This document shows positions 33,480 to 44,999 of a DNA stretch of 47,299 nucleotides, piece by piece. The position numbers were made by a program, and so were the translations under genes. The notes beneath the pieces were generated by a model that had not been told where the DNA came from, did no database searches, and saw only the letters and a list, made by a program, of their open reading frames with translations. Numbering within the stretch: the first letter of the stretch is position 1; the number at the start of each line of letters is the position of its first letter. Where the stretch lies: NCBI GenBank assembly GCA_049999725.1, contig JBNGIS010020915.1, positions 1 to 47,299 of the forward strand. The letters run 5' to 3'. Source of the DNA: Haplomitrium mnioides. Taxonomy: Eukaryota; Marchantiophyta; Haplomitriopsida; Calobryales.

Positions 33480-36110
33480 TACAGCCTTCCTTTGATGCGT
33501 AGATTTTGATGTAGGTATCCGTCTTCATGTGTTTTTGGTGTGCAGATTTTGATGTAGATATCAGTCTTCATGTGATCAACCTTCCTTTAGATAAGGATCC
33601 ACCTTCCATTTAGAGTTAGACCTTGTATTTTTGCAGAGTTTAATATTCTTTGGTTCAGATTTCATAGTTTAGATTTCAGGTTTCATAGTTTAGATTTCAG
33701 GTTTCAGAGTTTGGATTTCATGTTTCAGAGTTCAGATTTCAGGTTTCAGAGTTTAGATTTCAGGTTTCAGAGTTCAGATTTCATGTTTCTTTGATTTGGG
33801 TATCAGCCTTTTCTCATAGCAAGATCAGCCTACCTTCAGCCTTATATGAGTTGCTCCCAGGTTCAGTCTCTCAAGTTCAGCCCCTTCGATGTGCAGATTT
33901 TGATGTAGATCTCCATCTTCATGTGATCAACCTTCATCCAAATTAAGATCCGCCTTCCATTCAGAGCTCGACCTTGTATTTGGTGCAGGATTTGATCTTC
34001 TTTGGTTCAGGTTCCAGGTTCAGATTTCAGGTTTCAGATTTCAAATAGGGGTCAGCCTTTCTTCAGTTCAAGGATCGGCTTGCCTTCAGAGCAAGATCAG
34101 CCTTCCGTCGGTTTTGTATAAACTGGTCCCAGGTTCAGTCTCCCAAGTTCAGCCTTCCTTTGGTGTGCAGATTTTGATTCATACAATCAACCTTCCTTTA
34201 GATCAAGATACACCTTCCATGTAGGGTGTGACCTTGTATTTTCACAGAGTTCGATCTTCTTTGGTTCAGATTTCAGGTTTCAGATTAGATTTCAGGTTTT
34301 AGACCAGATTTCAGGTTTTAGATCAGATTTCAGGTTTCACGTCAGATTTCAGGTTTCAAAACAGAGTTTCATGTAGGGATCAATCTTGCTTCGATTTGGG
34401 AGTGAGCTTTCTCTTAGAGCAAGATCACAGCCTTGTATGAGCTGGTCACAGGTTCAGTCTCTCAAAGTACAGCCCCTTTGGTGTGCAGATTTTGATGTAG
34501 ACAACCATCTTCATGTGATCAGCCTTCCTCCAGATTAAGAACCGCCTTCCATTCAGAGTTCAACCTTGTACTTGGTGCAAGGTTTGATCTTCTTTGGTTC
34601 AGATTTCAGGTTTCAGATTTCGAACAAGGATCAGCCTTTCTTTGAATCAGGGATCAGCTTGCCTTCAGATCAGGATCATCCTTCCTTCGGTCTTGTATGA
34701 GCTGGTCCCAAGTTCAGTCTCCCACGTTTAGCATTCATTCAGTGTGCAGATTTTGATTCATGTAATCAACCTTCCTTCAGATCAGGATCCGCCTTCCATT
34801 CATGGTGTGACCTTGTATTGTCGCAGAGTTAGATCTACTTTGGTTCAGATTTCAGGTTTCAGAGTTCAGATTTAATGTTTTAGGGTTTAGATTTCAGGTT
34901 TCGAAGTTTGGATTTCAGGTTTCAGATCAGATTTCAGGTTTCAGAACAAAGTTTTGTGCAGAGATCAGTCTTGCTTCAATTCGGAGGTCAGCTTTCTCTC
35001 AAAGCAAGATCAGCCTACCTTCAGCCTTGCATGAGTTGGTCCCAGGTTCAGTCTCTCAAGTTCAGCCCCTTTGGTGTAGATATCTGTCTTCATGTGATCA
35101 ACCTTCTTCTGGATTACAATCCACCTTCTTCGATCTTCTTTGGTTCAGATTTCAGGTTTCAGATTTTTAACAGGGGTCAGCCTTTCTTTGAATCAGGGGT
35201 CAGCTTGCCTTCAAAGCAAGATCAACCTTCCTTCGGTCTTGTATGAGCTGGTCCTAGGTTCAGCCTTCCTTTAATGTGCAGATTTTGATTCATGTGACCA
35301 ACCTTTCTTCAGATCAGGATCCGCCTTCCAATCAGGGTGTGACCTTATATTTTTGCAGAGTTTGATCTACTTTGGTTCAGTTCGATCTACTTTTAGATTT
35401 CAGATTTCACATTGTAGGGTTCAGATTTTGGGTTTCAAAGTTCAGATTTTAGGTATTAGAGTTCAGATTTCAGGTTTTGAGAGTTCAGATTTTAGGTTTT
35501 AGATTGGATTTCAGGTTTCAAATCAGATTTTGGGTTTCAAATCATACTTCAGGTTTCAGATCATATTTCAGGTTTCAGAACAAAATTTGGCTTTTCTTTG
35601 GTGTGTAGATTTTGATTCTTGTGATCAACCTTCCTTCAGATTAGGATCTGCCTTCCATTCAAGGTGCAGCCTGTATGAGTTGGTCCCAAGTTCAGTCTCC
35701 CCAGTTCCGCCTTCCTTTGGTATGTAGACTTTGATGTAGATATCAAACTTCATGTGAAAACCTTCCTTAAGATCAAGATCTATGTTCCATTCTGTGCAGG
35801 GTTTGATCTTCTTTGGTTCAGATTTCATATTTCAGAATTCGTGTGGAGATCAGTCTTTCTTCGATTCAGAGATCAGCTTTCCTTCATAGAAAGATTAGTC
35901 TCCCTTCAACCTTGTATGAATTGGTCCTAGTTTCAGTCTCCCATGTTCAGCCCCTTCAGTGTGCAGATTTCGATGTGGATATTAGTCCTCATGTGATCAA
36001 CCTTCCTTCAAATTAAGATTCACCTTCCATTCAGAGTTCAACCTTGTGTTTGGTGCAAGGTTTGATCTTCTTCGGTTCACAATTCAGCCTCTCTCAATTC
36101 AAAGTGTCAA
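33480..36110. repeat. Tandem repeat array with dimeric period of about 590 bp and nested 14-mers
   Basis: Ten or so units carry the anchor GTGCAGATTTTGAT (starts near 33500, 33887, 34163, 34481, 34741, 35071, 35273, 35602, 35716, 35957). Two alternating types are seen, one continuing GATGTAGATAT and one continuing GATTCAT. Same-type anchors lie about 530-595 bp apart, for example 33887 to 34481 to 35071, and 34163 to 34741 to 35273. Each unit contains CTTCATGTGATCAACCTTCC, GGATCCGCCTTCCATTCA and TTTGATCTTCTTTGGTTCAG, then a variable run of GGTTTCAGATTTCA repeats. Frames across it are short and inconsistent, so it is not coding. Confidence 0.9.
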
Positions 36111-36239
36111 TCTTTGGTTCAAAGATAGAGATTGTACTTTGTCAGTGTAAAGATCCAATTGCATTCGGTTTAGAGATCAGCCCTCTTTTGTTTCCAAGAT
36201 CAGCTATAGCTAGCCTTCAGTTTTGGTTCTAGTTGCCCT

Positions 36240-36770
36240 CCGTTTGTGTGGAATTGGATCGCAATGTGAAGACTTCATGGATGAAGAATGCTAGCCAATG
36301 TTGGTCCGAGTGTGCAAGGAAGAGTTGGACTATTTGTGGTTGGATGTTAAACAGACCATGGTAGCGTCCTCGGATTTCATAGTATTTTGGGCAACAAAAA
36401 ATAAGATGGTGTTCATCCTCGGTGGTGTTGAGCGTGGAGTGGAGGAAGAATGTTTTCTCTGGTTGTATCTTGTTGTGGATTTTGAACCATTTAGCTATTT
36501 TGCATCGGAGTCGGTGTGAGCCAGTTCATAGTTGTGTTAGGGTGTGTATGAGGTGAAGTGACATATTGCTGGATAGGTAAGGTTGTATTTGAGGATGGGG
36601 TTGGGAGTTGACCAAGAAGAGGTACTTGGATGTGCAAGAGGCTGCTTTGTAGGACTGCCATATGACTATATAGTAATGTGTAGAGAGGTGGTCCACGATT
36701 GGCCCATCGAGCAGCTCTTCAATGTCTAGTGTCAACCGAGTGTTAAGGTACTTCATGCAAAATTTTCAAA
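36240..36770 (-). pseudogene. LINE retrotransposon, C-terminal fragment
   Basis: On the minus strand this reads LEALF, a stop, KFCMKYLNTRLTLDIEELLDG (about 36800-36700), then IQPYLSSNMSLHLIHTLTQL. Continuing after a stop come GSHRLRCKIAKWF and EDEHHLIFCCPKYYEIRGRY. The Arg-Cys and CP..Y.EIR.RY features are the zinc-binding reverse-transcriptase tail found in many plant LINE ORF2 proteins. It continues the same element as the two LINE pieces to the right, in the correct order. Stops and frame shifts mark it as dead. Confidence 0.75.
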
Positions 36771-38756
36771 AAAGTGCTTCCAATGTACACAAACAGGGTT
36801 CAATACATGCTGAGGAGTAAGTAAAAATAAAAGGATATGGATAAAAAGAAATAAAACTACTCTAAGTGTTGAGGGCCAAGTCAAGCCCACTAATTTCCTA
36901 ACTATCTAACTTGGAGGACAGCTTGCCATGGGGTTGGGTTTAGCCCTAAACTAGGTCCGTCCAGGGGCAGATAGAGGATATGCGGTGGCCTTACACCCCT
37001 ATAGGGGGCTGCCTCTCGAAAGAAGTTAAGAGTGGGAGGCTTATATACTGCTTGTGTCTTTTGGAGAAAAACTTATGGGATAATTTCCCGAGCTGACATT
37101 CGACGGGCAATCAACTCGAAGGGGCGCGCGGATACCTGTGCAAAAGGAGGGATCGACGAAGAGCCTGTGCGAAAGGATTGATGCGAAGCATGGGATTGGA
37201 TCGAATTGTGAGGGAGAATTTGATCGGGTGCATTGCGGGGGCTTTGAAGCACAGAAATCAGAAGTTGAAGGGGGATTTTTGGATCTGTGAAGCATAACCT
37301 CTGCAAGGAATAGAGGGCCCTGAGATGAAAGAATTCCGATGAGGAGAGTGGATGAAGGATGCTACGCTGCGAAATCTAAATGTTGGTGTTGATCGAGTGA
37401 AGGAGTGCTGCGTCCTGTTTTGGAATTGAACGACGAAGGAGAAGTTTACCTGATCTAAACCGAAAGCTACAGATTGTGCTGAAGGGAATGAACATCAAGC
37501 TGTCTGGGAAGAAGAATCTTTGTTGTGCGGAATTGATCAAAGAGAAGGCTCCGAAGCTCTGTGAAATGGGAATGTCATGAAGAATCACTTGTAAGAATCC
37601 TTGCGAAGAAACGTTGGGGTATGAATGGCTCTGTGATGAAAGAATCAGCTGTGAGGCAGCTCTGCGAAATTTGAAGGCACCTGTTGTGAGAAAGTGATCT
37701 ACAAGACGTCCTGCAGAAGAAGAATTGGCCGAAGGCTCCTGCGAAGAATTCAAATTGAAAATCTATGCGAGGGGAAGGATCTGCGAAGAGTCGAAGGCCG
37801 GTGTCCGTGGCGTCCGATCCGAAGAAACGGATCGGAAACTCGCCTTCCTAAGTGGGGAGACCACTTAAAATGGTTCCGATTTGTCTTCCGATGTGGAGAG
37901 GACCGGTTTAGAGGGATTCCAAAGCGGGTTATTTAATCGGATAGAAAGGTGATTTATCAAAGATTCGGACGACAGGGAGGTAATTGGGAAAGTTCGAATC
38001 GGGTATCTTCAGAAAGTTCGAAAGGAATCTGCGAAGCTCTTAGTTCTTACAACAAACTTTTCCACAAGTCAGAGGAAGAACGTAGAGGCCGAAAAGGTAA
38101 CTTATCGACAGTCTAGCGCAAAACGAGAACCAAGTATCGAAGCAAGGATAAATCGAAGATCTGGCAGGAAAAGGAACATGGAGCCGAAAGGGCGATAAAT
38201 CGAAGGCGGAGCCCACTTAAGGGGGTTCCGATCTGCCATCTGTTGTAGGGCACCCCAGTTAAAATAGTTTCGATTGATCTCGCTAAGTGGAGAGTCCACT
38301 TAGCAGGGTTCCGAAGGGGGCTAACAAGAGTTGTTGAAAAAACGAGGATATAGCGCAACTCCAGTATAAGAAGAAAGGGTGCTGAAACAGAGATTTATCA
38401 CCTGTCCAAAGAGAATCAAGCAGTGCTGAAGCGACGATCTATCATAGGTTTGAAAAAGAGAAACGAGAATGGATCAACCAAAATGGTGACGAGTCACAGA
38501 TCTGACCATGGGAGAACCAAAGATGCCGAATAGGCAATATAGTGCACATCTAACGGATGAAGAAGCGGTGCCGAAAAGAGGATCTATCACCGATCCAACT
38601 AGGGGCAAAAACGGAGGTCCTTGGTAGTTCTTATTCAAAGAGAACAAACCTTGCGGATGACGTGGCAGTAAGGAAGTCAGCGGGTCAATGGACGGTCAAA
38701 GCGACGGTCCACCTACCCCTTTGCGGGGCGGCGGCGGACGGCGCCACAGCAGAAAC

Positions 38757-39120
38757 GTGACACCTCCACGGGACTCAGGAATCTGCAAGAATCTAACAGA
38801 TTCCGCTGACATCTTGGCATCAACGGATTATGTGACACCTCTACGGGACTCCGAGCATCAGCGGGAATCTTCCAGATTCCGTGGGAATCATGGGCACAGC
38901 AGAAACGTGGTGCTCATGCGAGAATTGGGAATCAACGGGAATCTTTGAGATTCCATGAGTATCTTGGCCACCGCAAAAATGTAGCGCTCATACGGGACTT
39001 TGAGCATCATCGAGAATCATACAAGATTCCTCGGGAATATTGAATCTCAGCGGAAATGTGGCGCTACGAGAGAGCCCGTGGGGTTCTTCAGAGTGTCCGC
39101 GGACCTGCAGAAACGTGGTG
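38757..39120. repeat. 75-bp tandem repeat, about five units
   Basis: Unit starts at 38757, 38832, 38907, 38981 and 39058, with a degenerate start near 39115. Units begin GTG(A/G)(C/T)(A/G)C, then ACGGGACT, and contain an inverted repeat of the form GGGAATCTTnnAGATTCC. Position upstream of a TATA-like sequence fits an LTR U3 enhancer array; that function is inference. Confidence 0.85.
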
Positions 39121-39377
39121 CTTCAAGGATCAACAAAACAATTTCGGAACGAGCCTCGAAATTCACTTCAAATTGTGCGCCGAGCTTTGTCGCCTTGCAT
39201 ACTTTACTCGATTCCCTTCGAATTCACATCGAATCTACGCCGAAAGTTGCATTGTATGGTCTGTGCCAATCCCTTTCAAATCTATGCCAAATTTCCACCG
39301 ACCAGCATCTAAAACCAGCAACGATCCAAATCGCAAGGAGGGTAAAAAACAAAAGGTTTGAAGAAATTTGCGCGGGG

Positions 39378-39392
39378 GGAGGTATAAATCGA
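39378..39392 (+). promoter_or_regulatory. TATA-like element in the LTR-like block
   Basis: GGAGGTATAAATCGATAG, about 260 bases after the last 75-bp repeat. It fits an LTR promoter for plus-strand transcription. A competing TATATAAGC exists on the minus strand near 37045, so orientation is not settled. Confidence 0.35.
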
Positions 39393-40504
39393 TAGCTTGA
39401 AATGTTGTTGGGGTTGTTGTTGTTGTTTGTGGATGCAAACTTGCAAGTCGTGAGAACGATAGTAAAAGGGAAGACACACGAGGGAGGGAGGACAGATTTC
39501 TTAAATCTTCAATTGAAGCAGGTGAACTCAAGCAGGGGGCTAGCAAGGGTGGAGGTGGACTAGAGGGGCACTGGGAATCGCTAGGCGGGGAGTTCTAGAG
39601 GCTCAAGCGATCCAGGTGTACTCATCACTGCGGGTGGACCAACATCGGAGGTGTACTAATACTTGAAGAGGGAAGAAATTCTGGGTTGTCTTGAAATTGG
39701 AGAGGCTGCCAAAGGGGGATCTTTGGGGTTGTCTCAGTGTTGTCTGTGCAGGAGCAACAATCTCACGAACGTTTAGAGGGCGTTTCTGGTTTATTCTCTA
39801 AAGGGAAGTGAAGGAGGAGTAGCTGCATTCGTGCCCGCGTACGGTGTAAAAAGATCTACCAAAGCTTTGGGGTGGAGTGGGTGGCCAGCAATCGAGAGGA
39901 TTGTCTTCCAGAGGTGGAAGTTAAATAAGACCTCTTCCTAGCCTAAGGAAGTAAATTCAAGGCTTCTCGCGAGGGAAGTTAAAAAACTATCTGGAGAATG
40001 GTGCGTGGGTGGGAGTAGATCTTAGGAAAACTAGATGAGCAGTAGAGGGAAGAGAGAAAAGGAGTGTGGATAGTTCAAACTTGTGTTGCAAAGGTAGTAC
40101 CAAGTCAGAGGATTACTGGTAGAGTGTGTCTTCGGTGTGTGAGTGTGTTGGTGGATTAGTTAGTTTTGTATTTTGTTTGTAAATACTGAAAAGACATTTC
40201 AGATCCAAAGTGAACAGGATCTCAGATCAGCAAGGATCCAAGAATCAGATTCAGAGGGTAAGGTAGTATAGGAGACAGATCCCCTGTATAATTCAGATAT
40301 CAAGACTTGATCCTATATTGTAAAACTTTGAGTCTGGATCCTACTTAGGAACACTCGAATTCACTTTGGAATTTGATCAGAAAAGCTGTTGAGGTGTGGA
40401 TGAATGTCTGGATGAAGAAGTGAACAAGGAGAAGGGTCTGTAAGGTGAGAAGGAACATCCTTAAGACCTGAAAGTGATAACTTGCAGCGGGGCCATCTCA
40501 TAAA

Positions 40505-40884
40505 AGAACCTGAAGCCCTGTCAAGTCACCCTTTTCCTTTTAAAGAGTAGTCTTTGGAGGTTAACGACCGAAGGAGGGGGCTGACATCTAGTCCCCAATG
40601 TGTTAGCCATATGCAACATTGATTGTACCAGTTGGTGGGTCTATCAGTCGTTGTTTCACAAGATGCTTCCAATACCAAGGATGAGTAGCAATTATCTTGA
40701 GGCGATTGCAGGTAGGACACAAGCTTTTTGACAGCATAGGCTTCTATAGGTAGCATCCCAAATTTTGCAAGCATGATATGGTAAGGTGTGGTAGTTTGAA
40801 CATTGGCAAGCTTAGTGAGAAATCATTTTAAGGGCTTCTCCCCATGCTTTAGCCACATGGTTGGTGTGAGAGCTGGTCCCCAAA
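40505..40884 (-). pseudogene. LINE retrotransposon, middle fragment
   Basis: On the minus strand it begins IWGPALTPTMWLKHGEKPL. After a stop come KLANVQTTTPYHIMLAKFG and MLPIEAYAVKKLVSYLQ, then NQCCIWLTHWGLDVSPLLRSL. In plant LINE ORF2 proteins this segment follows the YGxE(V/I)WGP motif just after the reverse transcriptase, so it directly continues the fragment that ends TMIYGA at 45000. A frameshift lies between the parts. Its borders with the flanking insertions are at 40885-40889 (sharp) and about 40460-40530 (less clear). Confidence 0.78.
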
Positions 40885-41112
40885 TTTGTTGTGACGTAGA
40901 GTTCATCGAAGGAATTCAGGAATGAGTCTTTTTTGAGAATTTTTAAAGAAAAATGGTCTTGGGGAGAGCTTCAAAGATGGGAAAATTTGATAAAACCTTT
41001 GTTTGGAAGGCCTTGGAAGATTTTAATACGGAATCAGATTTTGGATGAGCAAAATTTGTTTCTGTTTCTTAAATATGTGAGTCCGAAGAGGATTTCAGGA
41101 ACAGTTCCGAAG

Positions 41113-41212
41113 NNNNNNNNNNNNNNNNNNNNNNNNNNNNNNNNNNNNNNNNNNNNNNNNNNNNNNNNNNNNNNNNNNNNNNNNNNNNNNNNNNNNNNNN
41201 NNNNNNNNNNNN
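41113..41212. other. Assembly gap (100 N) near the 5' end of the inserted element
   Basis: Exactly 100 N. Sequence of unknown length is missing between the element's 5' terminus and its first reading frame. Confidence 0.98.
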
Positions 41213-41243
41213 ATATGTTGTTATTTTGAAATCAAGTTGTTAA

Positions 41244-43540
41244 ATGGTTCCCATGAGGTTTGAAGGGTTCGTTGCTTTCAAACAAGGAAATCAAGCCAAG
41301 GAGAACGTGGAGAGCTTCGAGAGCCACAGGAGGACGAGTCGCTACACTAAGATCGGAGAGGAAGAAGCTATTGCTCGAATCAGCAGGGCCATCATAGAGA
41401 AACCTAGTGGAAGTGCTTCCTTTTAAGGAGATGAAGGCAAAGGATCTAAAGGGTGATGGGGAGTTTGTGCCTGTGGGGCCGGTGAAGAGTCCCTATATTC
41501 TAAGGATTTCCTATGATTTGAGGAAAGTTCTCAAGAGCTGAGGGCTCTAGAAGTTTTTGGGGCGTATTTGGGATCATAACTTGAGAAGTATGATTAGCCA
41601 AAGAAATTTCGAAAGGGTGGAGGCAGTGGTTGGAAAGTTGGTATTTTCCTTTAGAGGAGAATTTGTGCATTATTCGGAAGAAGCAGTGCAGAAGATATAT
41701 CAGCTTCCCAAAACCAATGTCCCAGAAGTAAGGCTGAAGCAAGATGGGAATTTAGCCTATCTTTGCCCTGATCCGTCTGTAACCAACGACGACTACAAGA
41801 TTCAAGAAATTACAGATCCCTTGTTGCAAGAATTCGTGTAGGTGTTTGGCACAATTCTTTTTCAGCCAAAGCCCAGACATGTGACCAAGACAAATTTATT
41901 TGTCTTGTTGAATGCGTGGAGAGGGCATACCAAGGGGATGGCGCAATTTATTTATAGTAGAATTTTGATGTATTTTTGGATTAGCTGGAGAAAGAGTCTA
42001 GTAATTTGGTATGCTTTGTTTATTTTGCACCATATGGAGGCTAATGGAGTATGCACTCCTGAAGACCGGGATTTCCTAGAGAAGGATCAGAGAACTATGT
42101 TAGAAGAAACTGTATGGGAGGATGGAGTCCCAAACAAACCAGGAAGGAAGCCTTGGAAAATGTCGTCGATTGATCCCATTCCGAGATAGAGAGAGAGTGG
42201 AAATGAGAATTTCTGATTCACCTTTTCTGAAACCTTAGAAGAGGGCCAGAACGGAGTTGAAAGAAATGTGGGTGCCTAAGAGAAGTCTAGCAAGAGTTCG
42301 AGGGAAGACGTAAGAAGAAATGGGGGTCTACCTCTTGGCTTGTCGAAAGCCAGGAGAGGGTCGGACAATTGAGATGATTGATCTTAAAGAAGGAAGTGTG
42401 GATTGAGGCAGAACTTTGGAAGAAATTGACTCCCAACACATGGCACAAGGCAAAAGCGAGGAAGCAGAGCCTTCTTTGGATCCAAAGCGGGATTCCATGG
42501 CAAGTTCAGCAGTAGTGCTAGAAGTGTTCGCAGAAGCAGGAGTGGAGGAATTCGATGTAGTGCTTCTGGAGGTGGGAAATGGAAGATTTGGGGAGGGTCT
42601 CTTACATCCCGTTGAAATTCCAATTGTAGTAGAGGTAAAACTTGCAAGGGTGGATCCATTGGAAGAGGAAGATGAAGAGTCTAGTGATAAGAAAGAGAAC
42701 CTGAAGTCTGCTTCGGAGGAGTCTTCCGAAGATCCTCCGGTGATTCAAAGGAGAGGAAAAGAGATAGCAAGAGAATCTGATGTAGAATCAGAAATTTGGG
42801 TAAGCACATATGAGCTTTTAAGACAAAAGATGGAGCTTAAAGAAAGTAGATTGGAAGGAATGATCCAAGAGGAAAGGGAAACCTCAAAAATACTTCGGAA
42901 ATCCCTAGCAGAGGGAGAAACAACAAGATATTCAGGATTTAACTCAAGTGGATGCTTTGAAGAAGAAGGTAACGGCATTGGCAGCTCTACTGAAGCAGAG
43001 AGAAGAGAGTTTTCTTATTCAGGAGGAGAAAAGTTCTAAAGGTGACAAAAGAGCCTCTGGAGGAAAGAAGGAGGAGTCAGCAGCTCTTCGGAGAGAAGGC
43101 ATTGCTCCAGTCCGACGCTTGTAAATTGATCAGCGAAATAACGAGTATGGAGGCGCAAAAGTGGACACATGAGGAGAAGGAGAAAGAATGGGTGAGGCTA
43201 TACCAGGCTCTCCAGATGTCAAAGTCCATTCAAGAAAATAGAGCCAATACCCTGCACAGGAAGTTGGCCATATGGTAGAAGGATTCTTTGGAAAGGGAGA
43301 AGAGGGAATTTTTGGAGGACCTCTTGAAGGTAGCTGGCGATGAAATGGGGCTAAAGCAAATGTGGGATAAAGTGCAACAAGTGCGGAACTAGACCTTGGA
43401 TTGAATGAATGTGAGTATGGAGAGACTGGTTTTTGACCTGGATGAGACAAGTCAAGAAGTACCCAACTTACGAGAATAGTTAGTAGCATTGGAGGAGCGT
43501 AGATACTCCAAAGTAACTCGAGATTTATTCTAAACAAATT
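41244..43540 (+). pseudogene. Gag-like gene of a plant non-autonomous retroelement, broken
   Basis: Successive frames shift between phases. The first part (41244-41426) is basic and ends GEEEAIARISRAIIEKPSG. The next (41557-42189) has MGRIWDHNLRSMISQRNFER, FSFRGEFVHYSEEAVQKIYQ, LNAWRGHTKGMAQFIYSRI and HHMEANGVCTPEDRDFLEKD. The next (42416-43039) is acidic with a long Glu/Lys coiled-coil-like stretch, followed by charged frames to about 43540. The middle part resembles the helical 'plant transposon protein' or gag-type domain often annotated in plant genomes beside retroelements. I recognise the type, not a named family. At least three stops or frameshifts break it. Confidence 0.55.
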
Positions 43541-44994
43541 CGTCTGAAGAGATTTTAAAGTTAGCTTGGTTAGAAAAGTCCTCTTGTCGGTTCAGAAGTG
43601 TCGTTTCGGGAATTCTGAATTTGTATAAGTCTCCTCAAGACTTTAAATTGAGGGTTGATTAAACTGATTATTGAAGCGGTGGCTAATTCGGTTGCCATAT
43701 GCTAAGTAAAGAATTCTTTGGAGAAGATTCCGAATTATGTAAAGATTGTATTCTGTCATCTGATCTAGAGTAAGGAATAGAATTTGTATAAGCGTGAACA
43801 AAAGGGGAATTTGTTCCGGATGCGGGAAGAGAAACTTAGTTTGATTGCCTTCTTGTTAATGTGAATTTGCGAATTGTCGTGTAGTAAAAGAAGGCAGAGT
43901 CGGCTTAAGCTTTTTGGAAATTGCTTTTGAATTGGTTATGTGTTAAAAATCAGCAAAGTTACCCAGGAAGGGAGACGTTGCGGTAGGGAGGGGTATCCTG
44001 AGCCAGTGTAGGGCCTACTTAATCGCATGTGGTAAGTAGGAGCCTTGTTAAATATGCAAGAGAGAGGGAAAGAGTGGTGAGAATTATCCTTGCAGACTGA
44101 TGGGTTCGTTAGGTTAAGTTCCAGTTGACTGATTGGAAATTACTGCGAGAATTTCTAATCTTTGCTCAAGGTGCGAGTCTCAAATCCAAAAACTACAGCA
44201 TAATCAGATACGAGAGAGTGGAGAGTGAGAAGAAGAGTATAGGAGAGCCAAGCGAAGCTGCTCCTTAGTCTTTGTGATTTGCAAGGGAGAAAATGGATTT
44301 CTTGTTGGATGCGCGAGAATAAATACAGCACAAAATTGTGGAAGTTGAAGTTCAGAAGAGCGAACGCGGATACAGGATCAGTGGAATCTGAAGTATCTAA
44401 AGGACGCATGTCGAGTGTTGGTGTAGAGCGGAAGTTGACGCTAGGAGAGTTGGAAATCGGATTTAGAACAGTCTGGCTTGAGTCCGAAGAAGTGAGTTTA
44501 GAATTCCAAAGGAAACAATGGAATGACGGTCAAGCTTCCAAGTGGAAAACAACGTCGGGCGGTTGGGTTCTGAAGTGTATTTCTGTCGTGTAGCAGAGAA
44601 AAGTCAACTCGGATGACAATAGAGTTGTAGGATAGCGGTATAGTTAACGTACGGAGGAAAGTACAAGGAAGTACGAGTTGGTCAAGCTTCCTAGTTGATT
44701 GCGGCGGCGTATGGCTAGCGGAACTAATTCCTAAGTAGAGCTTTAGAGGCAGCGATTGAAACCAGAAGCAACGCTTTGGAAGGGGTTATCTGACTTATTT
44801 GAATCCGCTGAGGAATTTTGGAGTCTGATTTTGAGCTTGTGGAATCCGATTGAGAGCCCTGGATTGTCTTGGATGTTGAAAGAAAAGATTTTGCTAAGAA
44901 ATAAGGCGATTTTCTCTCAAATCTCTGTCCTCCCCGAGTAAAAGAACCTGGAGAAGAATAAATCTTACATTGTCGGGATTCCCCGATTACTACA
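43541..44994 (+). other. 3' non-coding part of the inserted element
   Basis: About 1.45 kb of purine-rich sequence with short frames only, ending in CCCCGATTACTACA at the element's right terminus. It could be the 3' LTR, but I found no long match to the element's left end, which is itself cut by the gap at 41113. Nothing else is recognised. Confidence 0.35.
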
Positions 44995-44999
44995 TTTAT

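Larger units (their letters stand above)
36867..40457 (+). mobile_element. LTR-like block, copy 2 (possible solo LTR, about 3.6 kb)
   Basis: Starts TGTTGAGGGCC and may end GAAGGAACA, giving TGTT...AACA ends. The bases next to the ends are CTAAG on the left and, after three extra bases, TTAAG on the right. Its first 1.83 kb is the inverted partner of 1-1788. It carries a 75-bp tandem repeat (38757-39115) and a TATAAAT at about 39383 on the plus strand. It lies between the middle and C-terminal LINE pieces, so it appears to have inserted there. Similarity to copy 1 extends about 15 bp left of 36867, so the left edge is not certain. No protein-coding domain is recognised in it. Confidence 0.55.
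40890..44994 (+). mobile_element. LTR-retrotransposon-like insertion with gag-like frames (4.1 kb plus gap)
   Basis: Begins TGTGACGTAGAG and ends CCCCGATTACTACA, so TG...CA with TGT/ACA termini. It is flanked by TTTGT (40885-40889) and TTTAT (44995-44999), a 5-bp candidate target duplication with one mismatch. Outside it the LINE resumes with one copy of this 5-mer. Plus-strand gag-like frames fill 41244-43500. Protease, reverse transcriptase and integrase are not seen, so it is non-autonomous or truncated. Two LTRs could not be matched by eye. The gap at 41113-41212 falls where the 5' LTR should end, so part of it may be missing. Confidence 0.7.

Noticed and set aside
34908-35246. Frames within the tandem array
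   Set aside because: The frame is not kept from unit to unit, so a repetitive protein gene is unlikely.
33480-36110. Array considered as CRISPR
   Set aside because: Units are hundreds of bases long with no unique spacers, and the genome is a plant's.
36839-40530. ACTACTCT / AGAGTAGT near both ends of the LTR-like block, considered as terminal inverted repeats of a DNA transposon
   Set aside because: Only eight bases match and there is no convincing target duplication. LTR-type TGTT...AACA ends explain the block better.
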